A stretch of DNA of 64,000 bases, from positions 1 to 64,000 of the forward strand of contig CAMEIH010000002.1 in NCBI GenBank assembly GCA_945917985.1, read 5' to 3'. The position numbers and the translations under genes are program-made. This document shows positions 44,325-52,832 of the stretch, one piece after another; the stretch's first letter is position 1, and every line of letters starts with the position of its first letter. The stretch comes from an uncultured Clostridium sp. Its GTDB lineage: Bacteria > Bacillota > Clostridia > Lachnospirales > Lachnospiraceae. A model generated the notes under the pieces. It had not been told where the DNA came from and did no database searches. It saw only the letters and a list, made by a program, of their open reading frames with translations.

Positions 44325-45773
44325 TTATTTTCCGGTCAGCGCCACAAGCTCCTTCATGACATCAGCTATCTGAACCATCACCACTGCGTTTTCTTCTTCC
44401 GCATGCATGGTCTCACTGGCATGGGCTGACACTTCCTCTGATATAGCGGAAATATTCTGAACGGAGTCCACAATCGTCTGATTAGCCTCTTTGAGCTGGG
44501 CAACATTTTTTACCAGACTCTCCATGTTATCGCGTATCTCAAAAGTACTTGTCTGAATCGTTCCAAAGCTTTCCGAGGCATTGGCTGCCCCCTGCTTTTC
44601 TTCATTGATATCGGAAACCATTTCGGAAACAACAGTTACCACTTCCTGAATTGCCGAGGAGACGTTACTGATCAGGCCTGCAATGTTCGCTGTGGCTTCT
44701 TTGGTACGAGTAGCCATTCCCGAAATTTCCGTAGCTACTACGGAAAATCCTCTTCCTGCCTCCCCTGCTCTTGCCGCTTCAATGCTTGCATTTAATGCAA
44801 GCAGGCTTGTCTGGGAGGTAATACCTCCGATCAGTTCCACAATACTGTTCATTTCTTCCATATAAGCTTTCAGTGCTTCCAGCTTTTCTGTAACGACAGT
44901 CCCGTTGACAACAGAGTTTTCTACCTCTTTTACCAAAAGCTCCACATCACGATTTCCTGATTCCAGCGCTTTCAGCGTTTTTTGCATGCTTTCATCAATC
45001 TGCTCTGCCACGCTGCTGACATCCTCCACTTTGTTCTGGATAGCCTCCGTCTGCAAGCTCTGATTCTGCACATGTTCCGCCGTATCTGTTGCACCGATGG
45101 ATACTTCCTCCATGGCATGTCTGGTGGCTTCGGAAGCGGCGCTCAGTTTATCCATCTTTTCATGAATATTGGCGATTCCGACTGCCAGTTTATCCGACAG
45201 CTCCGAATTTGTCCTGAGCAGACACTCTGTCTCTTCCCGGGCTTTTGAAACCTGATCAAGTTTCTGCACGGAGTTATCCTTCAGCGTTTTTGTGGTAATA
45301 ATAGAGTAAATTCCAACCATTATCATAACAACCACCTGAATAATTGCCGAATCCATTCCCGCATAACCGAACTTTCCGGTGGATGCACCAAGTACCGATA
45401 CCAGAATACTTTCCACAATTGTTCCTGCATTGATCATGATCAGATATCTGATATCATTATAGACGGAAACCACAAAAATCATGGGAATCACAAAGATAAA
45501 CACCATGTTGTTGGTGGCCGTAAATAAACATATCGTATAAAAAACAGCAAACCCTATGGCTGTCAAATGCCTGATCAAAAAAGTCTCCCTGTCCCGTTTC
45601 CAGAAAAAAAATTCTGCTGCCACCGGTGCCATTCCGATGACTGCAAGAATCACAAAATAGGAAAGCGGTGACAACCCTCCTGTGACCTGAAGAAGAATAA
45701 AAGTCAGCATTACCAGGATTGAAATAAAATGTGTCACCATAGCCGTTTTGTTATTTCTTTGAAGTTCTGTCAT
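44325..45773 (-). CDS. Membrane methyl-accepting chemotaxis-type receptor
   Basis: A 482-aa protein. Residues 10-160 contain about six hydrophobic helices ([52 protein letters not shown]), a membrane sensor domain without a large outside loop. From residue 170 it is a long coiled coil with the receptor tip [20 protein letters not shown] and [17 protein letters not shown]. No HAMP domain is obvious. The signal and partner CheA/CheW are not in the window. A hairpin terminator follows. Confidence 0.9.
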   Translation of the reverse strand: MTELQRNNKTAMVTHFISILVMLTFILLQVTGGLSPLSYFVILAVIGMAPVAAEFFFWKRDRETFLIRHLTAIGFAVFYTICLFTATNNMVFIFVIPMIFVVSVYNDIRYLIMINAGTIVESILVSVLGASTGKFGYAGMDSAIIQVVVMIMVGIYSIITTKTLKDNSVQKLDQVSKAREETECLLRTNSELSDKLAVGIANIHEKMDKLSAASEATRHAMEEVSIGATDTAEHVQNQSLQTEAIQNKVEDVSSVAEQIDESMQKTLKALESGNRDVELLVKEVENSVVNGTVVTEKLEALKAYMEEMNSIVELIGGITSQTSLLALNASIEAARAGEAGRGFSVVATEISGMATRTKEATANIAGLISNVSSAIQEVVTVVSEMVSDINEEKQGAANASESFGTIQTSTFEIRDNMESLVKNVAQLKEANQTIVDSVQNISAISEEVSAHASETMHAEEENAVVMVQIADVMKELVALTGK

Positions 45774-45792
45774 GTTCTTTTATGTACCCCTT

Positions 45793-45927
45793 TCACTTTT
45801 CCTTACGGACATTGCAATGGCTGCAATCACCACAGCAGTGCCTGCCTGATTTTTTATTTCGAATCATTCTTCTGATCACAAGCCCCATACTCAGAAGAAC
45901 AATTGCACCGACAATGATTGTACTCAT
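45793..45927 (-). CDS. FeoB-associated-like Cys-rich membrane peptide (44 aa)
   Basis: A 44-residue peptide: MSTIIVGAIVLLSMGLVIRR forms one membrane helix, then a basic stretch, then CCGDCSHC with four Cys and a His. This matches the small FeoB-associated Cys-rich membrane protein family (PF12669) in size and layout. GAGGTG lies eight bases before the ATG. No feoAB genes are in the window, so here it is separated from its usual partner. It is divergent from a DtxR-family regulator. A role in iron transport or cofactor binding is inference. Confidence 0.8.
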   Translation of the reverse strand: MSTIIVGAIVLLSMGLVIRRMIRNKKSGRHCCGDCSHCNVRKEK

Positions 45928-45996
45928 GTTCAAAACACCTCTGTTATTAATAGTACTCACAGTCAAAATAGATTGTCAAGAACCCGGTCAAAATTC

Positions 45997-46026
45997 TTTG
46001 CTCTTTGTCCGCTTTTATGCTATACT
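45997..46026 (+). promoter_or_regulatory. Promoter of DtxR-family gene
   Basis: -35 TTTGCT (45997-46002), 18-bp spacer, -10 TATACT (46021-46026), 50 bp before the ATG. Confidence 0.5.
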
Positions 46027-46038
46027 TTTCTCAGTTGA

Positions 46039-46060
46039 ATGTGCCAACTGTCAGGCACAT
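46039..46060 (+). promoter_or_regulatory. Inverted repeat in DtxR leader
   Basis: ATGTGCC-aactgtca-GGCACAT, perfect 7-bp arms located between the promoter and the start codon at 46077. Could be an autoregulatory operator or an RNA hairpin close to the ribosome site. Confidence 0.5.
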
Positions 46061-46076
46061 CGGAATGGGTGTAAAA

Positions 46077-46436
46077 ATGAACGTAAATGAATCGGCGGAA
46101 AACTATCTGGAAACTATATTGATATTAAGCAAAAAAAAGCCTGTTGTCCGTTCCGTGGACATCGCAGAAGAGCTTGGCTTCAAAAAGTCAAGCGTCAGCG
46201 TTGCCATGAAAAATCTTCGTGAGAAAAACCATATCACGGTAACGAAGGAAGGCTTTATCTATCTCACAGAATCGGGAAAAGCAATTGCTGATATGATCTA
46301 TGAGCGCCATGAGTTGTTAAGTGACTGGCTGGTAAAGCTTGGTGTTGATCCTAAAATCGCAACGGAAGACGCTTGCCGGATTGAACATGTAATCAGCAAA
46401 GAAAGCTTTGATGCCATTAAGCGTCACATCAAATAA
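46077..46436 (+). CDS. DtxR/MntR-family metal-dependent regulator
   Basis: A 119-aa protein with the DtxR winged helix at residues 1-65 (NESAENYLETILILSKKKPV, SVDIAEELGFKKSSVSVAMK, ITVTKEGFIYLTESG) and the metal-binding dimerisation helices (ADMIYERHELLSDWL, EDACRIEHVISKE). H and E residues at the primary metal site positions (RHE, EDACRIEH) are present. It lacks the C-terminal SH3-like domain, as do MntR-type and short Clostridia homologues. Start at 46077 with GGGTG nearby; upstream in-frame starts fall in the promoter region. Metal (Mn or Fe) is undetermined. It is divergent from the Cys-rich membrane peptide. Confidence 0.88.
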   Translation: MNVNESAENYLETILILSKKKPVVRSVDIAEELGFKKSSVSVAMKNLREKNHITVTKEGFIYLTESGKAIADMIYERHELLSDWLVKLGVDPKIATEDACRIEHVISKESFDAIKRHIK

Positions 46437-46478
46437 AGTCAGGCACCGATACGCTTTTCCAATCGTCTTTCTGAACAC

Positions 46479-46529
46479 AAAAGAGGGAAAACAGCTTCCA
46501 TGAGAATTGCACCGTTTTCCCTCTTTCTT
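46479..46529. terminator. Bidirectional terminator
   Basis: AAAGAGGGAAAAC and GTTTTCCCTCTTT form a 13-bp stem around a 20-base loop, with T-rich tails on both strands, between the convergent DtxR and EAL genes. Confidence 0.82.
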
Positions 46530-46530
46530 T

Positions 46531-48210
46531 TTATTCTATCGCTTTCTTCTCTACATATTCCTTCATGAATGTTCCGAGAGGACTTGGCCTGCCAAAATAG
46601 AAGCCCTGAATATAGTCAGGATTGATCTCGCAGATCTTATCAAGTTCATCCTTCGTTTCAATTCCCTCGATACAGAGTTTTAACTTAATACTATGAGTCA
46701 TTTCCACCATATGACGAAGCAACCCATATTCATAGCTGCTGTTCAATGCCTTCAAAGTAAATGAACGGTCAATTTTAATCGTATCCGGACTTAAGTTGTA
46801 CAGATAATGGAAATTGGAATAACCTGTTCCGAAATCGTCCAGTGCAAGGGGAATACCGTTATCCTTTAAGCCGTCACAGAAGCTGATAAAATTGGCATCC
46901 GATTCCAGGAATCCGCTTTCCGTAAGTTCCATGACTACACTTCCCTTTGGAAGCCCATAAGTCACTGCCGCTTCTTTGATTTCATTCAGCATATCACTTT
47001 TCAGTACCTGAATATAGGATACATTGACGGATACTCTGAAATCCGGGATAATTTTCTGAATTCTGCTACAAGCAGCCATAGCCTGGTGAAGTACCCATCT
47101 GCCTACCGGAATGATAAGTCCGCTTTCTTCAAGCAGAGGAATAAATTCACCCGGTGAAATCATTCCTGTTTCTTCTGTATGGAAACGAAGTAAGGTTTCA
47201 GCACCCATCAGTCTGTTGTTGTTGATATCAACGATCGGCTGATAGTATGTCTCAAAACCGTCAAAGTTATTTTTTACTGCCTGACGCATAAAACGAATCA
47301 GTTCTTTCTTGCGAAGGAACTCATTATAATCGCCCTTTACATAGGTATAGCACGTATTCTTTCCCAATTCCTTTGCCTTGCTTAGGGCAAACTCGGAAAG
47401 CTTCATCAGATTGTCATAACTCTGTCCCGGAATCTTGGAAAGATCCAATATACCGGCTGATATTGTGTAAAACACCTCATATCCGTTTTCTTCAATAAAC
47501 AGATCAATTCTTTCTTTTATTCTTTTGTATAGCCTTATGCCATCCTCATATTCACCTTCAAAATCAAGAACAACAAATTCATCGGCAACGATACGGTAAA
47601 TCATTTGCTCACGGTCTGTCACAGCCTGAATACATTCGGCAGTTCTCCTTAAAACCATGTCACCGTATTCCATTCCTTTATTCTCATTGATTTCTTTAAA
47701 ATTATCAATACCAATACGGAGCACAAACCCCTTCTGACACTCACCCTGATGATTTAATATTTCATCCTTCAGGCTGACATCGCCGAGAAGTCCGCTGACA
47801 TTATCGGCCTTCGGCTTCCTTCCGATCTCATTGATACATCCAACCAGAAATTTCGGGGTTCCATCTGCATCCTTAAGCACATTTCCGCGGCAATTGATCC
47901 ATATCGCCTTACCACACTTGTCCAACCAGCGATAACGGAGATTGTGAAAATTCTTTTCGCCCCGCTTCACCTTTTCAATGTCCTCTGTCAATGTCTCAAG
48001 ATCCTCTGCATATACAAACTTTGAAAACTGTTCTGTGGCATTGTCATATTTACTGTCAGGGATGCAAAAACGCTCAACCGCATTTTCGGAAATACAGAAA
48101 ATATCTCTGTCGAAATCAAGAATATAGAGATATCCGTCCACACAGGGATTTAATATTTTTATCATTTCTTCAAATTTTTGTATTGTTTCTCTGCTAAAAG
48201 GCGATTCCAT
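46531..48210 (-). CDS. PAS-GGDEF-EAL cyclic-di-GMP protein (degenerate GGDEF, intact-looking EAL)
   Basis: A 559-aa cytosolic protein. A PAS-like domain (about 15-130, ending LVGCINEIG) is followed by a GGDEF domain with YRIVADEFVVL, where the signature is VADEF instead of GG[DE]EF, so cyclase activity is unlikely. The EAL domain (about 310-559) has ETLLRF in place of EALLR, NVSYIQV, ELTESGF, LALDDFGTGYSNF, IKIDRSF, CIEGIETKDEL and IQGFYFGRP, which retains the metal and base residues. Likely a c-di-GMP phosphodiesterase tuned by the other domains. The start at 48210 has GAGGGGTGG upstream; the reading frame extends 16 codons further without a ribosome site. Confidence 0.88.
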   Translation of the reverse strand: MESPFSRETIQKFEEMIKILNPCVDGYLYILDFDRDIFCISENAVERFCIPDSKYDNATEQFSKFVYAEDLETLTEDIEKVKRGEKNFHNLRYRWLDKCGKAIWINCRGNVLKDADGTPKFLVGCINEIGRKPKADNVSGLLGDVSLKDEILNHQGECQKGFVLRIGIDNFKEINENKGMEYGDMVLRRTAECIQAVTDREQMIYRIVADEFVVLDFEGEYEDGIRLYKRIKERIDLFIEENGYEVFYTISAGILDLSKIPGQSYDNLMKLSEFALSKAKELGKNTCYTYVKGDYNEFLRKKELIRFMRQAVKNNFDGFETYYQPIVDINNNRLMGAETLLRFHTEETGMISPGEFIPLLEESGLIIPVGRWVLHQAMAACSRIQKIIPDFRVSVNVSYIQVLKSDMLNEIKEAAVTYGLPKGSVVMELTESGFLESDANFISFCDGLKDNGIPLALDDFGTGYSNFHYLYNLSPDTIKIDRSFTLKALNSSYEYGLLRHMVEMTHSIKLKLCIEGIETKDELDKICEINPDYIQGFYFGRPSPLGTFMKEYVEKKAIE

Positions 48211-48442
48211 ATTTCCACCCCTCTCAAAAGAATTTAGCATTCTATATTTTTCGCTCAATTTCTACTTATATGTAGTAATTTTAGCACAATTCCATAAAAT
48301 TTACAAGATTATCCAAAAATCAGCAGCTCAAAATTGCTTACATTTTTCGATGTTTTTTTACATTTCAAAAATACACACAAAAAAGTATATCATATAAAAA
48401 TTTCAGAAAATAGAATCTTTTTAGCAAAAAATAGTAAAAAAA
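48211..48442. other. AT-rich intergenic region between divergent genes
   Basis: No gene seen. Very A/T-rich with several T- and A-runs. It should contain the promoter of the EAL gene, but no clear hexamer pair was found on the minus strand. Confidence 0.5.
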
Positions 48443-48470
48443 TTGCAAACTTCATGAGTTATGGTATAAT
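48443..48470 (+). promoter_or_regulatory. Promoter of small membrane protein gene
   Basis: -35 TTGCAA (48443-48448), 16-bp spacer, -10 TATAAT (48465-48470), 59 bp before the start codon. Confidence 0.75.
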
Positions 48471-48529
48471 GGGCATTAGTGAATACGACGAATGGCGTGA
48501 GTTGTGCTCACGATATAAGGAAGGTTTCT

Positions 48530-48805
48530 ATGAAAAAAAATAAAAAGCAGATTGCTGCTCTTATATGTGTTATTTTACTTGTCTTATTATATATTGCAAC
48601 ACTTATCGTTGCCCTGCTTGATTTCCCAGGATCCGACAGAATGTTTGCTGCCTGTCTGATGGCTACCGTAGGTCTTCCCATTCTTCTTTGGATTTATATC
48701 TGGGTCTATGGAAAATTTACCGGGAAACATACCATTACCGATCCTCTGGATATCATGCCATCCTCCGACTCTGCAGAAAAGCCGGAAGAAAATGATCAGG
48801 AATAG
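48530..48805 (+). CDS. Small two-helix membrane protein
   Basis: A 91-aa protein with a basic start (MKKNKKQ), two membrane helices (IAALICVILLVLLYIATLIV and MFAACLMATVGLPILLWIYI) and an acidic, Ser-rich tail. The ATG at 48530 has GGAAGG five bases upstream; 17 upstream codons in the same frame lack a ribosome site. It ends back to back with the LysR gene stop. The family is not recognised by me; function unknown. Confidence 0.75.
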   Translation: MKKNKKQIAALICVILLVLLYIATLIVALLDFPGSDRMFAACLMATVGLPILLWIYIWVYGKFTGKHTITDPLDIMPSSDSAEKPEENDQE

Positions 48806-49684
48806 TCAGAGCATGGAAAGCAGCTCTGCCGCAGCTCTCGATACTCTGGTCTTTTTCTCCGTGACCACGCAGATATGTCTTTTGGGTATGATCTTATTAA
48901 ATCTGAGTTCAAACAGTCTTCCCGATTCCAGTTCTTCTTTTGCAAATTCCTTCATGACGCTTCCGATTCCGAGATTTCTCTTGGTAAACTGAACGATCAT
49001 GTCACTGGTTGCAAGTTCAAACTCCGGATGCATCTCCACCCCGTTCTTTTTCAGAAATTCATCCATGTATGATCTTGTGCTCGTATTTTGCTCAAGAGAG
49101 ATGATCGGAAGTTTTTCAAGTTCCTGAAAATCCAGCATTCTGTTTTTATACTGAATAAATTTTCGTCCTGCCACAAAGCAGTCTTCAATCTCTTTTACTT
49201 CCAGAACCGATAACTCTTTACTCTCCGCAAAAGGAGTGCTTACCACTCCGAAATCAATCTTGCCCTCTTTGAGAAACTGAAGCGTTTCCGGTGTGGGAGC
49301 GTTGGTTACGGTCACCTTGATATGAGGATATTTTTCATGATATTTTTCCAGATATGGCAAAAGATAAAACTGAAGCGTCATGTCACTTGCACCGATGCGC
49401 AGCTCACCGCTCTCCAGATTCATCATTTCCTTCAGTTTCTTTTCCCCCAGTTCTATTTCCTCATATCCTCTTTTTACGTAAAAATACAGACTTTCTCCTT
49501 CCGGAGTCAGTCTGATGCCTCTGGATGCCCTGACAAAAAGCTTGGTGCCAAGGGCATCTTCCAACTGCTTTAAAGCCTGGCTCACGGCAGGCTGGGATAT
49601 GGAGAGCTCCGCAGAGGCGTGCGTGAGACTGCCAAGCTTTCCCACATAATAAAAAACTTTATAATACTCAAGATTACTGATCAT
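48806..49684 (-). CDS. LysR-family transcriptional regulator
   Basis: A 292-aa LysR regulator. N-terminal winged helix with LGSLTHASAELSISQPAVSQ (residues 16-35), then the linker helix and a two-lobe effector domain (LRIGASDMTLQFYLLPYLEK, DFGVVSTPF). It is similar in layout to CysL/CbbR types; the effector is unknown. CAGGAAG precedes the ATG. It is divergent from an MFS transporter gene (63 bp), the usual arrangement for regulator and target. A fragment of a second, closely related LysR start lies beyond the transporter gene (50966-51042). Confidence 0.92.
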   Translation of the reverse strand: MISNLEYYKVFYYVGKLGSLTHASAELSISQPAVSQALKQLEDALGTKLFVRASRGIRLTPEGESLYFYVKRGYEEIELGEKKLKEMMNLESGELRIGASDMTLQFYLLPYLEKYHEKYPHIKVTVTNAPTPETLQFLKEGKIDFGVVSTPFAESKELSVLEVKEIEDCFVAGRKFIQYKNRMLDFQELEKLPIISLEQNTSTRSYMDEFLKKNGVEMHPEFELATSDMIVQFTKRNLGIGSVMKEFAKEELESGRLFELRFNKIIPKRHICVVTEKKTRVSRAAAELLSML

Positions 49685-49708
49685 GATCTTCCTGCTTTTC
49701 CAAAATAG
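49631..49708. repeat. Direct repeat copy 1 (5' end and leader of LysR gene)
   Basis: This stretch, the first 18 codons of the LysR gene plus leader, is closely matched by 50966-51042 in the same orientation. The two begin GCCAAGCT and share CACATAATAAAA, ACTTTATAATA, GATTACTGATCAT and ATCTTCC. The MFS gene lies between them. Confidence 0.8.
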
Positions 49709-49711
49709 TCC

Positions 49712-49740
49712 TTGCGGCTGCTTATATTGTAGTATAAAAT
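49712..49740 (+). promoter_or_regulatory. Candidate promoter of the MFS gene, placed for a leaderless mRNA
   Basis: -35 TTGCGG (49712-49717), 17-bp spacer, -10 TAAAAT (49735-49740). The ATG follows seven bases after the -10, where transcription should begin, and no Shine-Dalgarno sequence is seen. The -35 is only a moderate match. Confidence 0.4.
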
Positions 49741-49747
49741 AAACGGT

Positions 49748-50947
49748 ATGAAAACATTAAATTATAAACATACCATCTATGCCTGCTTTACAGGCTATGT
49801 TGTACAAGCCATTATCAACAACTTTATCCCCCTTTTATTTTTGACTTTTCAATCTTCCTATGGAATTCCATTGTCAAAGATCACTTTTCTTGTGACCTTT
49901 AATTTCGGTCTGCAGCTGGTGATTGATTTTCTCTCTGCAGGTTTTATTGACAAAATAGGATATCGGGTCAGTATCATTCTGGCTCATGTGTTTGCAGCAG
50001 CCGGTCTGATCGGGCTGACTGTTTTGCCGGAATTATTCCGGGATCCTTTTACCGGTCTGCTGTTATCCGTTGTGATCTACGCTGTGGGCGGAGGTCTTAC
50101 GGAGGTACTGATCAGTCCCATTATGGAATCCTGTCCTACCGATAATAAGGAGGCTGCCATGAGCCTACTGCACTCCTTCTATTGCTGGGGTCATGTGGCC
50201 GTGGTGCTTTTCTCCACTGTCTTTTTCCGCCTTTTCGGTATTGAAAACTGGAAAATACTGGCTCTTATCTGGACCATTGTGCCGGTTATTAACGGATTCC
50301 TTTTTGCAAAGGTTCCCATTGCTCCTCTTTTGTCCGAAGAAGAAGAAAGTATTCCCCTGTCACGTCTTATGAAGCAAGGCTTATTTTGGATTCTGTTGCT
50401 TTTGATGTTCTGCGCAGGTTCCTGTGAACAGGCTGTAAGCCAATGGGCTTCCACTTTCGCAGAAAAGGGGCTGCAGGTAAGCAAGACCATCGGTGATCTG
50501 GCAGGACCCATGATGTTCGCCATTCTGATGGGAATCTCCCGGGCTATCTACGGAAAATATGGTGATAAAATTGATTTGATGAAATTCATGACCTTCAGCG
50601 GGATTTTGTGTCTGATCAGTTATCTGCTGATTTCTCTCACATCCTCCCCTGTCATCGGTCTGATCGGATGCGGACTGTGTGGTCTTTCCGTAGGCATTCT
50701 CTGGCCCGGTACCTTCAGCATTTCCGCCGCCCGCCTTAAGGCCGGCGGAACCGCCATGTTTGCCCTTCTTGCTCTTGCCGGAGACGTAGGCTGTTCACTT
50801 GGTCCCACCACAGTTGGCATTGTATCCGGATGGTTTCAGGATAATCTCCGCATGGGAATTCTTGTCGCTACAGTATTTCCCGTTTTACTTTTGCTGCTTC
50901 TTGCAATATTAAAGAGAATGCAACAAAAAGAAAATTACGTAAAGTGA
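49748..50947 (+). CDS. MFS transporter
   Basis: A 399-aa protein with twelve predicted helices. The loop between helices 2 and 3 reads FIDKIGYRVSIILAHVFAAA, the MFS signature region. The middle loop is charged and short (SEEEESIPLSRLM). Similar to FucP/GlpT-unrelated sugar or drug MFS carriers; substrate unknown. It is divergent from the LysR gene, which probably controls it. There is no ribosome site before the ATG (see promoter entry). Direct repeats with LysR coding sequence flank the gene. Confidence 0.88.
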   Translation: MKTLNYKHTIYACFTGYVVQAIINNFIPLLFLTFQSSYGIPLSKITFLVTFNFGLQLVIDFLSAGFIDKIGYRVSIILAHVFAAAGLIGLTVLPELFRDPFTGLLLSVVIYAVGGGLTEVLISPIMESCPTDNKEAAMSLLHSFYCWGHVAVVLFSTVFFRLFGIENWKILALIWTIVPVINGFLFAKVPIAPLLSEEEESIPLSRLMKQGLFWILLLLMFCAGSCEQAVSQWASTFAEKGLQVSKTIGDLAGPMMFAILMGISRAIYGKYGDKIDLMKFMTFSGILCLISYLLISLTSSPVIGLIGCGLCGLSVGILWPGTFSISAARLKAGGTAMFALLALAGDVGCSLGPTTVGIVSGWFQDNLRMGILVATVFPVLLLLLLAILKRMQQKENYVK

Positions 50948-50965
50948 ATTCTTTATTTCGCCCCC

Positions 50966-51042
50966 GCCAAGCTCCGCCACATAATAAAAGACTTTATAAT
51001 ATTCGAGATTACTGATCATAATCTTCCCCGCCATTCAAAATA
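50966..51042 (-). pseudogene. LysR gene remnant (direct repeat copy 2)
   Basis: Read on the minus strand this gives MISNLEYYKVFYYVAELG, the N-terminus of a LysR protein almost identical to that encoded at 49684 (MISNLEYYKVFYYVGKLG), with a matching leader. It ends after about 18 codons. It overlaps the last codons of the DUF6171-type gene. It is the scar of a duplication or of a deletion between two related LysR-MFS units. Confidence 0.8.
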
Positions 51043-51308
51043 ACTTTTGACTCCCATTTAGGGTTTACTGCGAGACATTCGTTCTTTGCAATTGCTGCCC
51101 GCATTTCCACAAAGCACCCACAAACACGGCATATACCATTTAGTAAATTATCACATTGCTTACAGGCAGCTAATCTTATTTGATATGTTTCATCTGCCAC
51201 CTTGATATCTTCATCAAGCTGAGCAATATATTCGTACATATTTTGGAAAAAAGCTTTATCCGGCATTTCTTTAGCAAGGCATCTCCTGCAAAATTCGTTT
51301 GTTTTCAT
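51009..51308 (-). CDS. Cys-rich DUF6171-like protein
   Basis: A 99-aa protein with CRRC near residue 7, CKQC near residue 50 and CRVCGC near residue 60, plus single Cys further on; probably two zinc sites. The pattern with FVEMRAA after the second site is what I recall for DUF6171. Its ATG overlaps the arabinofuranosidase stop by one base (TGATG), so it is translationally coupled. The C-terminal end (VILNGGEDYDQ) runs into the LysR remnant and is likely not original. Function unknown. Confidence 0.75.
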   Translation of the reverse strand: MKTNEFCRRCLAKEMPDKAFFQNMYEYIAQLDEDIKVADETYQIRLAACKQCDNLLNGICRVCGCFVEMRAAIAKNECLAVNPKWESKVILNGGEDYDQ

Positions 51309-52813
51309 CACGCTCGTACTTCCAAGTGCAGTACACTGCAGGGAGGAAGTGTGAAAAGAATGTTCCCCGAGTCCGTTATCTTATAATTTGTAAATTCAGA
51401 CTCTTTTATCACTTCCGGATTGTCAAAAGTATTGTGACCATTCATCGGTCCGGAAAGAATCGTAGCTTCAAGTTCATTCACTTTTTTATCTGAGAACTCA
51501 ATTTCTATCTGATTATCATCAATCGGCGAAAGGTTGCCAAGCGTAATATGAATGTTTCCTTCTGCATCCATAGAAACAGACTCGCTTAAGTCAGGAATCA
51601 TCTCCTCTCCAGTTCCAATTTGTTTTGTTTCCACAAAGCTTTCCAGAAGTTTGGCATTCTGATGACACTGATACATATGAAAAACATAATAGGTGGGTGT
51701 TAACAGCATTTTTGTTCCTTCCGTAAGAATAACCGACTGAAGAACATTTACCATCTGGGCAATATTCGCCATCCTTACACGATCACAATGCTTATTAAAT
51801 ATATTTAAAGAAACACATGCAACCAGCGCATCACGAATTGTGTTCTGTTGAAAAAGAAAGCCGGGATGTGTTCCGGGTTCCACATCAAACCAGCACCCCC
51901 ATTCATCAATTACCATCCCAATCTTCTTTTCAGGATCATATTTGTCCATAATATAACTATGTTTATTAATCAATTCTTCCATAAAAACAGCTTTTTTCAA
52001 AGTACGATACCAGTCTTCTTCATCAAAGCGTGTAGCATCGCCTTTTTTCGTCCAATCTCCCGGCACCGTATAATAATGAAGTGATAAACCATCCATAAAC
52101 CCGTGAAACTGCTCCTGTGTATGATGAAAGGTTGTCTTTAGGACATCCTCTGTCCATTGATAATCATCAGCACTTGCACCGCAACAAATTTTATGCATGC
52201 TGCCGTTTCCTGCGTAATCTTTCACAAAAGTCTGATATCTTCTATATAGGTTGCCATAATAATCAGGGGTCATATTTCCCCCGCACCCCCAATTTTCGTT
52301 TCCAATACCAAAATAATCTATCTTCCATGGCTTTTCACGTCCGTTCTTCCTTCGGAGATCTGACATCGGTGACACACCATCAAAAGTCATATATTCTATC
52401 CATTCGGACATTTCCTGAATGGTGCCGCTTCCCACATTTCCGTTTATATAGGTCTTGCATCCAAGTTGCTCGCAAAGCTCCATATATTCATGCGTCCCAA
52501 AGCTGTTATCCTCTAGGACACCACCCCAGTTTGTATTAATCATTTTCTTTCTCTCAGCCTTTGGTCCGATACCATCCTTCCAATGATACTCATCCGCAAA
52601 ACACCCTCCCGGCCAGCGAAGCACCGGTATCTTCAGTTCTTTAAGTGCGTTCACAACATCAGTACGCATTCCTTTTACATTTGGGATTTCAGAATCCTCA
52701 CCTACGAAGATACCTTCATAAATACATCTTCCCAAATGCTCTGAAAAATGCCCGTAAATTTCCGCATTTATTTTTCCTAGTTCCTTCTTTTCATTAATAA
52801 TCAGTTTTGCCAT
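51308..52813 (-). CDS. GH51 alpha-L-arabinofuranosidase
   Basis: A 501-aa cytosolic enzyme of glycoside hydrolase family 51, which releases arabinose from arabino-oligosaccharides. Family motifs: N-terminal [40 protein letters not shown], the acid/base Glu in [13 protein letters not shown], and the nucleophile Glu in [11 protein letters not shown]. The C-terminal 110 residues are the usual beta-sandwich. There is no signal peptide, so oligosaccharides must be imported. It lies 19 bp after a regulator gene and before the DUF6171 gene in one operon. AGGAG precedes the ATG. Confidence 0.95.
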   Translation of the reverse strand: MAKLIINEKKELGKINAEIYGHFSEHLGRCIYEGIFVGEDSEIPNVKGMRTDVVNALKELKIPVLRWPGGCFADEYHWKDGIGPKAERKKMINTNWGGVLEDNSFGTHEYMELCEQLGCKTYINGNVGSGTIQEMSEWIEYMTFDGVSPMSDLRRKNGREKPWKIDYFGIGNENWGCGGNMTPDYYGNLYRRYQTFVKDYAGNGSMHKICCGASADDYQWTEDVLKTTFHHTQEQFHGFMDGLSLHYYTVPGDWTKKGDATRFDEEDWYRTLKKAVFMEELINKHSYIMDKYDPEKKIGMVIDEWGCWFDVEPGTHPGFLFQQNTIRDALVACVSLNIFNKHCDRVRMANIAQMVNVLQSVILTEGTKMLLTPTYYVFHMYQCHQNAKLLESFVETKQIGTGEEMIPDLSESVSMDAEGNIHITLGNLSPIDDNQIEIEFSDKKVNELEATILSGPMNGHNTFDNPEVIKESEFTNYKITDSGNILFTLPPCSVLHLEVRA

Positions 52814-52832
52814 ATGAAAATGTCTCTCCTAC

